This document shows, piece after piece, positions 27,371 through 36,143 of a stretch of DNA of 64,000 bases. The position numbers and the translations under genes are program-made. Each line of letters opens with the position of its first letter. The stretch's first letter is position 1. The notes beneath the pieces are model-generated. The model was not told where the DNA came from. It saw nothing but the letters and a program-made list of their open reading frames with translations, and made no database searches. This DNA is from CALMEC01 sp964434425 (lineage in GTDB: Bacteria > Actinomycetota > Thermoleophilia > Miltoncostaeales > Miltoncostaeaceae): contig CAYSVH010000004.1 of assembly GCA_964434425.1 (NCBI GenBank), positions 62,001-126,000 on the forward strand. Reading direction: 5' to 3'.

Positions 27371-27376
27371 TACAAT
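27371..27376 (+). promoter_or_regulatory. Leaderless -10 element (TACAAT)
   Basis: TACAAT ends seven bases before ATG 27384; no ribosome binding site. Confidence 0.45.
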
Positions 27377-27383
27377 CCCGGGC

Positions 27384-28550
27384 ATGGTAGAGGACCACCC
27401 CCGTGCATACCTCGATCACCAGGCCGGTACACCCCTCCTCCCCGACGTCCGCGACGCCATGGTCGCAGCACTCGACGAGTTCGGAGACCCCGAGGCGCTC
27501 CACGATTGGAGCCGTGCACCGGCCACCGCCGTCGAGGAGGCACGGTCCTCGGTCGCCGCGCTCATCGGCGCCGAGCCGGACCGGATCATCTTCACCGCCG
27601 GCGACGTCGAGGCACGGAATCTCGCCGTCAAGGGAACCTTCGCGGCCCGCTCGCGCGACGGCGACCACATCGTCGCGAGCGCCATGGAGCATCCCGCCAC
27701 CCTGTCGGCCTGCCGGACGGCCACCCGGGGTCGTGGCTCGCTGACGCTCGTCGACGTGGACCACCTGGGGCGGATCGCACCCGACGATCTGGGCGGCGCC
27801 GTCACCGATGCCACCGTTCTTGTCTGTCTGACGCACGCACAGGCCGAGATCGGCACGCTCACAGATCTCTCCGACCTCGTCCCGGCGGCGTCGGCCGACG
27901 GCACCCATCCCACGGTCCATGTCGACGCGGCGCTCACCGCCGGGCTCCTCGACGTCGACGTCGCAAAGCTCGGAGCCGACCTCGTCACCCTGGGTGGTGG
28001 CCCCCTCGGAGGACCGCGCTGGTCCGGCGCGCTCTGGGCGGGACCCGAAGCACGCCTTCATCCCCTGATCGAGGGCGGCGCGCAGGAATGGGGCAAGCGA
28101 GGCGGACCCGTCGACGTCGCCGCCGTCGTCGGCCTCGGGGTCGCCGCCGACCTCGCGCGCAGCGGACGCGCCCAGCGGACCCGACGGCTCCGAGCGGCCG
28201 CAGAGCGCCTGGCCGGCGGTCTGCTGGCGGTCGACGGCGTCCGGCTCAACGGCCCTCCCCTGGACGAACGTCTTCCCGGCCACATCCAGGTCTCGGTGCG
28301 GGGCGCCGACAGCGAGGCACTCACCCTCATGCTGGCCGTCCGGGGAATCGGCGCGTCGCCGGGCTCGGCCTGTACCGGCGCCGGCAAGAGTTCCCCCGTC
28401 CTCGAGGCCATCGGTCTGGAGACGCCCTGGGTCCATTCGGCCGTCCTGTTCACACTGTCTCCGTCGACGACGGACGGCGAGATCGACATCGCGATCGCGG
28501 GGTTCGCGGACGCCGTGCGGACCCTCCGCGATATCGGCGTCCGCACGTGA
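27384..28550 (+). CDS. Cysteine-desulfurase-like (NifS/IscS fold) protein lacking the PLP lysine
   Basis: 388 residues with the class V aminotransferase fold: N-terminal RAYLDHQAGTPLLP, EHPATL with the His that stacks on PLP (H103), HVDAA with the Asp that pairs with the pyridine (D181), and the active-site Cys in ASPGSACTGAG (C330). The segment that normally reads S-x-H-K with the Schiff-base lysine is LVTLGGGPLGGPRWSGALWA (about 201-220), so the lysine and preceding His are absent; the usual Gln after VDAA is Leu. No reading-frame problem is seen there. It overlaps a TusA-like gene by 4 bp. Possibly a sulfur-carrier or scaffold rather than an enzyme. Confidence 0.8.
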   Translation: MVEDHPRAYLDHQAGTPLLPDVRDAMVAALDEFGDPEALHDWSRAPATAVEEARSSVAALIGAEPDRIIFTAGDVEARNLAVKGTFAARSRDGDHIVASAMEHPATLSACRTATRGRGSLTLVDVDHLGRIAPDDLGGAVTDATVLVCLTHAQAEIGTLTDLSDLVPAASADGTHPTVHVDAALTAGLLDVDVAKLGADLVTLGGGPLGGPRWSGALWAGPEARLHPLIEGGAQEWGKRGGPVDVAAVVGLGVAADLARSGRAQRTRRLRAAAERLAGGLLAVDGVRLNGPPLDERLPGHIQVSVRGADSEALTLMLAVRGIGASPGSACTGAGKSSPVLEAIGLETPWVHSAVLFTLSPSTTDGEIDIAIAGFADAVRTLRDIGVRT

Positions 28551-28771
28551 CGACGGTCGACGCGCTGGGCACCTGGTGCCCGACGCCCCTTCGGCTCCTG
28601 CGGCGGCGGATCGAGGCGGCCCGGCACGGTGACGAACTGCGTCTGCTCGCCGATGACCCGCTGATCGAGGTCGACCTTCCGGCGTGGTGCCACGACACCG
28701 GCCACGAGCTCGTCTCGCTCGGGAACGAGCGGGGAGTGTGGACGGGGATCGTACGCGTGCGGCGGACGTAG
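28547..28771 (+). CDS. TusA/SirA-like sulfur carrier
   Basis: 74 residues from a GTG that overlaps the upstream stop (GTGA). The family CPxP motif is present as WCPTPL near residue 11, with the helix LRLLRRRIEAARHGDEL and a two-stranded end. TusA proteins accept persulfide from cysteine desulfurases and pass it to tRNA thiolation or other sulfur pathways. Coupling to the desulfurase-like gene fits that partnership. Confidence 0.75.
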   Translation: MTTVDALGTWCPTPLRLLRRRIEAARHGDELRLLADDPLIEVDLPAWCHDTGHELVSLGNERGVWTGIVRVRRT

Positions 28772-28950
28772 CGGGTGACGGCCCGATCGTGCGGCGTGCC
28801 CCGCCCCTGACCGGCCACCCGATCCACCCACCCGCCCCTGACCAGCCACCGGGCGACGCGGAACGGACACCGCCCTGCCGCTCCACACCCGGCGACGCCC
28901 CGCATCCACCGGCGGCGCACCCCACATCCACGATCCCGTGGAGCCACCCT

Positions 28951-28956
28951 TATAGT
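28951..28956 (+). promoter_or_regulatory. Leaderless -10 element (TATAGT) of serC
   Basis: TATAGT ends seven bases before the serC ATG at 28964; no ribosome binding site in between. Confidence 0.55.
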
Positions 28957-28963
28957 GGGACCA

Positions 28964-30091
28964 ATGACGACTCAGACTCCCGACATCCGCATCCCCTCCT
29001 CCATCCTTCCGGCCGACGGCCGGTTCGGGTGCGGCCCCTCGAAGGTCCGCCAGGAGGCGGTCACGACCCTCGCAGCCGTCGCACCGACGCTGATGGGAAC
29101 GAGCCACCGGCAGAAGCCGGTCAAATCACTCGTGGGACGTGTGCGTGAGGGTGTGTCGTCACTTCTCTCCCTCCCGGACGGCTACGAGGTCCTCCTCGGC
29201 AACGGTGGCGCCACCATCTTCTGGGACGCCGCGACCTTCGGCCTCATCCAACGGCGCAGCCAGCACCTGAGCTTCGGTGAGTTCTCGTCGAAGTTCGCCA
29301 AGGCCGCGAAGGAGGCCCCGCACCTGGAGGATCCGGAGGTCATCACCGCCGATCCGGGGGATCATCCCGAGGCCGTGGCGAACCCGGATGTGGACGCGTA
29401 CGGGCTCACGCACAACGAGACGTCGACCGGGGTCGCGATGCCGATCATCCGGCCGCAGGGCGCTGACGGGCTCGTCCTCGTCGACGCGACGTCCGGTGCG
29501 GGCGGCATCCGCGTCGACGCGTCCCAGTTCGACGTCTACTACTTCAGCCCGCAGAAGTGCTTCGCGTCCGACGGCGGCCTGTGGCTTGCGGCGTGCTCCC
29601 CCGCCGCCGTCGAGCGCATCACGTCGATCGCGGCGTCGGACCGCTGGATCCCCGCCGGACTCCACCTGGGGACGGCACTCGACAACTCGCGCAAGGACCA
29701 GACGTACAACACGCCGGCCATCGCGACCCTCATCCTCCTGGCCGAGCAGCTCGACTGGATGAACGCCCACGGCGGGCTCGAGTTCGCGGCCAGCCGGTCC
29801 GACCGGTCGTCCGGCATCCTCTACGACTGGGCGGCGAGGACCGACTACGCCACCCCGTTCGTGTCCGATCCGGCCAAACGGAGCCCCGTGGTGGGCACCA
29901 TCGACCTCGATGACGCCATCGACGCACCGACGGTGTCGAACGTACTCCGCGCGAACGGCGTCCTCGACACCGACGCCTACCGCAAGCTTGGGCGCAACCA
30001 GCTTCGCGTCGCGATGTTCCCGGCCGTGGACCCCGAGGACGTCGAACGTCTCACGCAGTGCATCGACCACGTGGTGGACGCGCTGAGCTGA
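28964..30091 (+). CDS. serC: Phosphoserine aminotransferase
   Basis: 375 residues. Converts 3-phosphohydroxypyruvate to phosphoserine with glutamate in serine synthesis. DGRFGCGPSKVR at the N-terminus, LTHNETSTGV, DATSGAGG and the PLP lysine in YYFSPQKCFASDGGLW match the actinobacterial/short SerC type. Start at ATG 28964, not the in-frame codons before it, because of the leaderless -10. Followed by a strong terminator. Confidence 0.93.
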   Translation: MTTQTPDIRIPSSILPADGRFGCGPSKVRQEAVTTLAAVAPTLMGTSHRQKPVKSLVGRVREGVSSLLSLPDGYEVLLGNGGATIFWDAATFGLIQRRSQHLSFGEFSSKFAKAAKEAPHLEDPEVITADPGDHPEAVANPDVDAYGLTHNETSTGVAMPIIRPQGADGLVLVDATSGAGGIRVDASQFDVYYFSPQKCFASDGGLWLAACSPAAVERITSIAASDRWIPAGLHLGTALDNSRKDQTYNTPAIATLILLAEQLDWMNAHGGLEFAASRSDRSSGILYDWAARTDYATPFVSDPAKRSPVVGTIDLDDAIDAPTVSNVLRANGVLDTDAYRKLGRNQLRVAMFPAVDPEDVERLTQCIDHVVDALS

Positions 30092-30100
30092 CATCGGGAG

Positions 30101-30133
30101 TGGTCCCGACCGCCGAAAGAACGGTCGGGACCA
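30101..30133 (+). terminator. Terminator after serC
   Basis: Perfect 12-bp stem TGGTCCCGACCG/CGGTCGGGACCA with a 9-nt loop, ten bases after the serC stop. Confidence 0.7.
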
Positions 30134-30216
30134 CCGGATGTGACGGGCCTGTGCTCTGCGAAGATGGCGGAGCCACGACATCGACCATTGGGGGACTTCC
30201 GCACGTGGAGGCATCG

Positions 30217-31008
30217 TTGACCGGCCGGCCGTGCTGGTACGAGTTGGGCACCACCGACCTGGTGGCGGCGGGCACCTTCTACGGAGGGGTCCTCGACTGG
30301 ACCGTGACGGGGTCACGGGTGACGGAGGTGCCCTACACGGTCGCCATCGCGGACGGGGTGGCCGCGGCCGGGCTGATGTTGACCGCGAACCAGGTGGGCA
30401 ACCCGCCCCCGTCCTGGGTCGTCTACTTCGCCGCCGACGACTGCACCGCCACGGCCAAGGCGATCCCGCGGGCGGGCGGCGAGCTCCTCCGGCCCCCCTC
30501 CGAGGCACCGGGCATCGGCGAGTTCGCCATCGCCTGCGATCCGACCGGCGCGGTGTTCGGTGTGATCTGCCGCGAGGGAGACGATGGCGGGGAGGCCGTT
30601 CGGCGTGCCCGTCCCAACTGGCACGAGCTGATGAGCCGCGACCCCGGCGGCGCGCTGGCCTTCTACGGCGAGGTCTTCGGATGGACGACGGGGACCACGC
30701 ACGAGATGCCCCACGTCGGCTCCGCCCGGACCATCGAGCACGACGGCGACGCGATCGGCTGCGTGATGCGGATCGGAGAGGACGTACCCTCATCGGTATG
30801 GCTCCCGTACTTCGGCGTGCCCGACCTTCCGGAGTCGCTGCGACGGATCGGGCTCACCGGGGGCACCGTGATGCACGGACCGGCCGAGAACCCGGACGGT
30901 CGGCAGATCGCCGTGGCCACCGATCCCCAGGGCGCGTGGTTCGCCATGGTCGGCGACGCCGCTGAGCGCGAGCCGGATGCGCATTCCCTACCCGTACGGA
31001 GCGGCTAG
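30217..31008 (+). CDS. VOC (glyoxalase/extradiol-type) tandem-domain protein
   Basis: 263 residues from TTG 30217, chosen because GGAGG lies five bases upstream and the family N-terminus (TGRPCWYELGTTDLVAAGTF) begins there; GTG 30205 is an alternative. Two VOC domains (about 1-125 and 130-250), the second starting RPNWHELMSRDPGGALAFYG. Resembles actinomycete proteins related to daunorubicin-associated and glyoxalase-like families; metal and substrate unknown. Confidence 0.75.
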   Translation: MTGRPCWYELGTTDLVAAGTFYGGVLDWTVTGSRVTEVPYTVAIADGVAAAGLMLTANQVGNPPPSWVVYFAADDCTATAKAIPRAGGELLRPPSEAPGIGEFAIACDPTGAVFGVICREGDDGGEAVRRARPNWHELMSRDPGGALAFYGEVFGWTTGTTHEMPHVGSARTIEHDGDAIGCVMRIGEDVPSSVWLPYFGVPDLPESLRRIGLTGGTVMHGPAENPDGRQIAVATDPQGAWFAMVGDAAEREPDAHSLPVRSG

Positions 31009-31033
31009 TGTCCCGCGGTCTCCTGCCGGTGAC

Positions 31034-31872
31034 TCAGCCGCCCAGGGCCGCCCTCACGCCCGCCACGCCCGTCGTCTTGCTCACCCTCACGTGCGTCAGC
31101 GCATACGGGCGCGCCGCACTCTGCGTGACGCCCGGAGCCGTGGTGCCCGCCGTCACATAGCCGGCCTCGCGCGCCATCGCCTCGACCCGCGCATCGTGGC
31201 GGCCCGCCGGATAGCTGAGCCACTGGACCGGGTGACCCAGGCCCTTCTCCAGGAGACGCCGGGATCGGAGGAGCTCTCCGCGGAGGGCGGTATCCGACAG
31301 CGATGTGAGATCCGGATGGGTGTGGGCGTGTGAACCGACCTCGATGCCGCCGGCGTCGATCCGCTTCAGCGCTTTCGAACGTCATGAACGCCCGGTCGGG
31401 ATGCGTCACGCGGCTCGTGATGATGTCGGCCGTGGCCACCGTCTTCCGCCGGCGGAGGATCGGGAGCACGGTCGTCGACATTTCGACGCAGCCGTCGTCG
31501 AAGGTGAGGAGAACGGGCTCCCTCGGAAGCGGCGTCCCATCGGCGAGCGCCTCGTAGAGCTGTGACGGGGTGATCGTGGTGTATCCCTGAGCCGTCAGCC
31601 AGTTCATCTGCGCGGTGAAGTCCCGGGGCGGCACGTTGAGGGTGCGCTCACTCGCGGTTCGGATGGGCCTCGGGTCGGCGACACGCCGATACATCAGGAT
31701 CGGTACGCGCACGGCCGCCGAGGCCGTGGCCGGGATGGGCGCAAGCCCCCGTCGTCTGAGGCGCGGTGTCGCTCCGCGGCGCCGCCCTGGTGGCCGTCGC
31801 ATGGCCGGTCGTGGTGACCGACGCGATCGTGACGGTCTTGGTCGTCGGTGCCGTCCCCGCCAACAACGTCCA
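31034..31872 (-). pseudogene. Frameshifted polysaccharide deacetylase (NodB type)
   Basis: Three reading frames together give one secreted NodB-like protein. Frame 1 (to about 31745) is a Thr-rich linker. Frame 2 carries VRVPILMYRRVA and PVLLTFDDG (catalytic Asp pair) and runs to HPDRAFMTF near 31380. Frame 3 resumes as KALKRIDAGGIEVGSHAHTH (metal-binding H-x-x-x-H), LSYPAGRHDARVEAMA and ends at 31034. Two single-base shifts, one near a G run at 31745 and one near 31376, break the gene. Either a pseudogene or sequencing errors. Confidence 0.75.
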
Positions 31873-32062
31873 TGATCACCACATCTGGACGACCGATCCG
31901 CGACCTCATGAGGGTCCGGCGACGGCCCGTCAGGTGCCGGGTTCACGGCCGCACATCCCCGACATGGGCGGAATCGACCGTCGCACCCATATGCGGGGCC
32001 ATCCCATCACCCGCTGTCGGAGCCGGGCAGGGCACCGGCGGCGCGCGGCGAAATCCTCCCGC

Positions 32063-32935
32063 ATGGACGACGCACTGCGCCTTCTCCTCGCGACCCTGTT
32101 CGCGTGGGCGGGCATCGCAAAGCTGGTCACCCTCACCCGGTTCTCCTTCACCCTTGGACAGCACGGCGTGCCTCTGCGCGCGCGCACCCCGGTCGCCGTG
32201 GCCATCGCGGTGGTGGAGATCTCGGCGGCCATCTGGCTGGCCTCGGGACGTGCAACCGCCTGGGCCGGGATCACCGCCGCCGCGATCAGCGCGGTCTTCG
32301 TGATCGCCATGCTGCGCGCCCGCGTTCAGGGCCGCCGCAGCGCCAGCTGCGGGTGCTTCGGCGGAACACGCCAGTCCAGCACCGTCCTCCTGGCCACCCG
32401 CGCCGCCGTCATCGGCGCCCTCGGCGTGATCCTCGCGACCGGAGTCGGCGGGTCGGTCGACCCCCGGCCCGAGACCCTCCAGTCCGCGGCCGTCGCCGTG
32501 CTCGGTGTCCTCGTCATCGGACTGAGCCTGGCCGTCATCGCGCTCTACCGGCAGGTGGGCGTCCTCTCGATGCGCATCGCGCCACAGTCGGCGCTCGAGC
32601 TCATGGAGGAGGGTCCCGACGTCGGAGAGGTGGCACCGATGCTCGTCGAGCTCACCCGCATGGGGCCCGAAATGGTCGCCTTCGTCTCCCTCAACTGCCG
32701 GATCTGCATCAACGTCCTTCCCGGCCTTCGCGCCATCGACCGCGACGGCATCCCGGTCCGGTGGATCCGCGAGGACGACGAGCCCGAGATCTTCGAGGAG
32801 TGGGGCGTCCCGGGCACGCCCTACGTCGTCTACCTCGTGGACGGGGTGGTTCGTTCCAAGGGCCTCGTGAACACGCTCGAGCAGATCCAATGGGTAATCG
32901 ACGCCGGCGTGGAGCGTGACGCAGAAGCAGCCTGA
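32063..32935 (+). CDS. MauE-like membrane protein fused to a MauD-like thioredoxin domain
   Basis: 290 residues. Four TM helices (about 4-22, 44-62, 64-84, 108-128) form a MauE/DoxX-type domain with the signature SCGCFGG at 95-101; a fifth helix is at 141-161. Residues about 195-285 are thioredoxin-like with CRIC (212-215) and the cis-Pro loop GTP (251-253). In methylamine-utilisation clusters MauE and MauD deliver disulfides to the light chain. Overlaps the next gene by 20 bp. The frame extends upstream of 32063, but the TM domain begins at this ATG. Confidence 0.75.
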   Translation: MDDALRLLLATLFAWAGIAKLVTLTRFSFTLGQHGVPLRARTPVAVAIAVVEISAAIWLASGRATAWAGITAAAISAVFVIAMLRARVQGRRSASCGCFGGTRQSSTVLLATRAAVIGALGVILATGVGGSVDPRPETLQSAAVAVLGVLVIGLSLAVIALYRQVGVLSMRIAPQSALELMEEGPDVGEVAPMLVELTRMGPEMVAFVSLNCRICINVLPGLRAIDRDGIPVRWIREDDEPEIFEEWGVPGTPYVVYLVDGVVRSKGLVNTLEQIQWVIDAGVERDAEAA

Positions 32936-33530
32936 TCTCGCCGATCGCGCCGCTCGTCGACTGGCCGGGTCCACCACCCGCAAGTCGTTCCTCGGCGTTC
33001 TCGGTGCCGCGCTCATGGGTGCCGCCACCCGTCGTTCCACGGCCGACGCCCAGCAGCGGCGCGTGCCCGGAACCGAGCCGGTCCACGGCGACTGGTTCGG
33101 CTTCTGCGGCCACTACTGGACCACCGGGTCATGCCCCGGCCCCTTCCGCCTCCCCCGCGTCGACCGCATGGGACGGCCGGTCCGTCCGAAGGACGGTCGC
33201 CCCGTCGACGACCGCGGACGCCTGGTCAACGGGCGGGGTCAGCCGGTCGACGAGACCGGTCAGCGGCTGCGCGGCCCGAATGGCGCGCCACTGCCAGCGG
33301 CGCCGCGCAGCCGCCTCTGCGAGGACGGCGTGCGACGTCGTTACCGGCTGAACGACGCCGTGATGCAGGGATCCTGGTACCGGTGCTGTGACGGCCAGAT
33401 ACGCAAGCTGTGGGACTGCTGTTCCGTGAGTCCCCGGCGCATCAACGGTGATCGGTCGGTTACCGGATACTGCCGCGGCAAGCGCAAGGTCTTCTGCGTC
33501 GTCTACTACGACACGGGGATGCCGTGCTGA
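32916..33530 (+). CDS. Methylamine-dehydrogenase light-chain-like Cys-rich secreted protein
   Basis: 204 residues from GTG 32916. N-terminal Arg-rich stretch and hydrophobic segment (RKSFLGVLGAALMGAA) look like a Tat- or Sec-type signal. The mature part has ten Cys (64, 73, 135, 157, 158, 168, 169, 186, 194, 204) and four Trp (60, 68, 154, 166), including FCGHYWTTGSC and SWYRCCDG...LWDCC. MauA carries six disulfides and a Trp-Trp (TTQ) cofactor, so the pattern fits a divergent MauA. A linker of PVDDRGRLVNGRGQPVDETG separates two Cys clusters. No MauG or AauD gene is nearby. TTQ formation is not shown. Confidence 0.6.
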   Translation: MTQKQPDLADRAARRLAGSTTRKSFLGVLGAALMGAATRRSTADAQQRRVPGTEPVHGDWFGFCGHYWTTGSCPGPFRLPRVDRMGRPVRPKDGRPVDDRGRLVNGRGQPVDETGQRLRGPNGAPLPAAPRSRLCEDGVRRRYRLNDAVMQGSWYRCCDGQIRKLWDCCSVSPRRINGDRSVTGYCRGKRKVFCVVYYDTGMPC

Positions 33531-34909
33531 CCGCCACGATCGTGACCGCGGCAGTGATCGCCGGTATCTCGACGGCGTGGTCTCCCTGCACGTACGCCAT
33601 GGCGGAGACGTTCACCCCCGACGGCTGCGGCAGTCGCCGCTCGCAGTGGATCGGGCTCGTGATCTTCACGGTCACCGCGATCGTCGTCGCGGCCGCCGTC
33701 GGAGCGGCGGCCGGTGGGATCGGATCGCTTCTGCCGAGCAGCCGCCCTCTTCTGTTCATCGCGATCGGGCTCATCGTCGCCGCCGCCCTCCGCGAGGCCG
33801 GGGTACTCCGATATCCCATCCCGGTCCTTCGCCGGCAGGTCCCCGAACCATGGCGGCGCGTTCTTCCTCTCCCTCTCTGGACATCGGGCTACGGCGCGAT
33901 CCTGGGCGTCGGCTTCGGCACGTATCAGCTCGTCGCCACCTACTGGGCCGTCGTCATCGCGGCCCTCGCCGTCGGCGATCCGATGATCGGAGCCATCGCG
34001 CTTGGAGCCTTCGGACTCACGCGCGGTGCGATGGCGGCGAGTCCCGTCGGCCTGTTCGACCTCCTGTCCCGACGAGGGCAGACCGCCCTGCGCGCCGCGA
34101 ACGCGATCGTTCTGGCCCTCCTCGCCGTGGTCCTGGTGCCGGCGACGGCCGACGCGCAGGCGGGTCTCCCCTCTCCCACGGGCCGTGCCGACCCGGCGGT
34201 CTCCGGCGACGTGACGGCGGTCACCGTCTACGCGGCCGGGCAGCCCCCACGCGTCGAGATCTTCCCCTCCGGAGAGCAGCGGATCGGCATTCCCGAGGTG
34301 CGTGAACCGGCGATCTCGGGCACGACGATCGCTCTGGTGACGCCCGAGGGCCTTGACGTGCGCAACTGGCGGTCCGGCGAGATCCTCCACCGTCTCACAG
34401 GCCGCATCACCCATCCCGCCCTGTCGGGGACACGTCTGGCGTACGTCGAGATCGTCCCCGGCGGTTCCCGGCTCGTCCTTCGTGATCTGCGCGGCGGCGC
34501 CCGTGTGCTGACCCGCGTGGGTCGTGGAGTCGACCTCGGGCGTCCCTCCATCTCCGGACAGGTCGTCGTGTGGCACCAGGCGTCCGGGCTGAACAGCCGC
34601 ATCCTCATGAGGCGGATCAACGGAGGCCCGGTCACCGACCTGTTCACGACGCGCCGGCGCCGGCAGGTGATTTCACCGTCTCTGGCCGCGGGCACGCTGG
34701 TGTGGATCGAGCATGACGCCGAGGACTTCTGGATCCGCGCACGGCGCCTGAACGGTGGCCCGGTCCGCACGGTGGGCCGGTCATCGCGGGAGATCGCGGT
34801 GACCACGGCGACCGACGGTGCCCGCGTGTGGATCGGCTTCTGGCACGGGTTCCGGGGCACCGGGCGCATCCACGTGGCCCGGCTGCCCGCGGATCTCGTC
34901 CGACGCTGA
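33524..34909 (+). CDS. CcdA/MauF-like membrane domain fused to a beta-propeller
   Basis: 461 residues from GTG 33524, overlapping the upstream gene by 7 bp. Residues 1-205 hold about six TM helices with the CcdA/MauF hallmark ISTAWSPC and a YAMAETFTPDG motif. Residues about 220-460 are six repeats of about 45 residues, each with a P-[AS]-[VIL]-SG-x-x-[IVL] strand and an RxxNGG or RDLRGG turn, typical of TolB-like propellers. The heavy chain of methylamine dehydrogenase is also a propeller, so the fusion could give both electron-transfer maturation and a docking partner. Function is inferred from the cluster. Confidence 0.65.
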   Translation: MLTATIVTAAVIAGISTAWSPCTYAMAETFTPDGCGSRRSQWIGLVIFTVTAIVVAAAVGAAAGGIGSLLPSSRPLLFIAIGLIVAAALREAGVLRYPIPVLRRQVPEPWRRVLPLPLWTSGYGAILGVGFGTYQLVATYWAVVIAALAVGDPMIGAIALGAFGLTRGAMAASPVGLFDLLSRRGQTALRAANAIVLALLAVVLVPATADAQAGLPSPTGRADPAVSGDVTAVTVYAAGQPPRVEIFPSGEQRIGIPEVREPAISGTTIALVTPEGLDVRNWRSGEILHRLTGRITHPALSGTRLAYVEIVPGGSRLVLRDLRGGARVLTRVGRGVDLGRPSISGQVVVWHQASGLNSRILMRRINGGPVTDLFTTRRRRQVISPSLAAGTLVWIEHDAEDFWIRARRLNGGPVRTVGRSSREIAVTTATDGARVWIGFWHGFRGTGRIHVARLPADLVRR

Positions 34910-34995
34910 CGGGTCGCGGCGGCCCCGCCCCCCGCGACACGCGCATCCACCGGTGAATCAGGCGCCATCATCCACGACCCGAATGGGATCACCCA

Positions 34996-35001
34996 TATAG
35001 C
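34996..35001 (+). promoter_or_regulatory. Leaderless -10 element (TATAGC)
   Basis: TATAGC ends eight bases before ATG 35010; no ribosome binding site. Confidence 0.5.
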
Positions 35002-35009
35002 GTTCGGCC

Positions 35010-36089
35010 ATGGCCCTTCACACGCCGCTCTGCGACCTCCTGGGCATCCGCCGCCCGATCATCCTGGCCGGGATGGCGGGCGGACCGACCACCCCCGAGC
35101 TCGTCGCCGCCGTGAGCGACGCCGGCGGGCTGGGGAACTTCGGCCTGGCCGGGATGACCCTTGACGCCGCCCGCGACGCGATGCGCCGCGCACGGTCACT
35201 CACCGACGCCCCCCTCGCGATCAACGTGCTGCTGCCCGAGCCGACGCCGCCCAACGTCACCGAGGACGAACACCGCGCGGCACTGGCCCCGGTGCGCGAG
35301 CGCCTCGGCCTCCCCGTCGATCCCGCACCGCCGCCCGCCTCCGCGAAGCCGCTGGATCTGGTGACCATGGCCATCGAGGAGGGAGCCGCCGTCATCACCA
35401 CGGGCCTGGGTGACCCCGCCCCCGTCGTGCCGCTGGCGCGCGACGCCGGGCTGCCGGTCCTCGCCATGGTGGCAACGGTCGCCGACGCGCGGACGGCCGT
35501 CGCCTCGGGTGCCGACGGCATCATCGCGCAGGGAGGCGAGGCCGGGGGGCATCGGTCCAACTTCGCGGTGCCCGACCCCGAGCATCCGGCGATGGTCGGA
35601 ACGCTCGCGCTCATCCCCCAGGTCGTCGATGCCGTCGATGTACCGGTCATCGCCACCGGGGGGATCATGGACGGACGCGGACTGATCGCCGCACTTGCCC
35701 TCGGCGCTCAGGCCGCGCAATTCGGGACGCGTTTCCTCTTCGCCGCCGAGAGTGGCGCGAACGCCGCCTATCGCGCCCGCCTGGCGTCCGCCGCCGACAC
35801 CGACGCGCGGATCATCACCGGCCTCAGCGGTCGCCCCGCCCGGGGACTCCCCAACGTCCTCGTCGCCGAGCTGGAGGCCGCCGGCAACCCGAACCTCGGA
35901 TACCCGACGCAGGGAATCGCCCTGGCCGACCTGCGGCGCGACTCCGCCACCCGCGGCGTCGCCGACCGCGTATCCACCTGGAGCGGCCAGGCCGCCTCAC
36001 TCGGCGTCGTCGACCAGCCCGCCCGGGAGATCGTCGCGGAGATCATGTCGCAGGCGCACGATGTCGCTGCCGGCCTGACCGCGGGCTAG
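35010..36089 (+). CDS. Nitronate monooxygenase family flavoprotein
   Basis: 359-residue FMN TIM barrel. RRPIILAGMAGG at the N-terminus, GADGIIAQGGEAGGHRSNF (phosphate/His region) and VPVIATGGIMDGRGLIAALA plus GAQAAQFGTRFL are the family's FMN-binding elements. Oxidises alkyl nitronates or acts as a 2-nitropropane-dioxygenase-like enzyme; some relatives are enoyl-ACP reductases (FabK type), so substrate remains open. Single gene with its own leaderless promoter. Confidence 0.85.
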   Translation: MALHTPLCDLLGIRRPIILAGMAGGPTTPELVAAVSDAGGLGNFGLAGMTLDAARDAMRRARSLTDAPLAINVLLPEPTPPNVTEDEHRAALAPVRERLGLPVDPAPPPASAKPLDLVTMAIEEGAAVITTGLGDPAPVVPLARDAGLPVLAMVATVADARTAVASGADGIIAQGGEAGGHRSNFAVPDPEHPAMVGTLALIPQVVDAVDVPVIATGGIMDGRGLIAALALGAQAAQFGTRFLFAAESGANAAYRARLASAADTDARIITGLSGRPARGLPNVLVAELEAAGNPNLGYPTQGIALADLRRDSATRGVADRVSTWSGQAASLGVVDQPAREIVAEIMSQAHDVAAGLTAG

Positions 36090-36143
36090 CCATGGGGTCG
36101 CGGGCCTCTCCCCTCCGCGTCGGGATGGTTCGCTCCACCCGGC

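Noticed and set aside
28801..28860. Short direct repeat of CCGCCCCTGACC
   Set aside because: Only two copies in a GC-rich intergenic stretch; slippage is enough to explain it.
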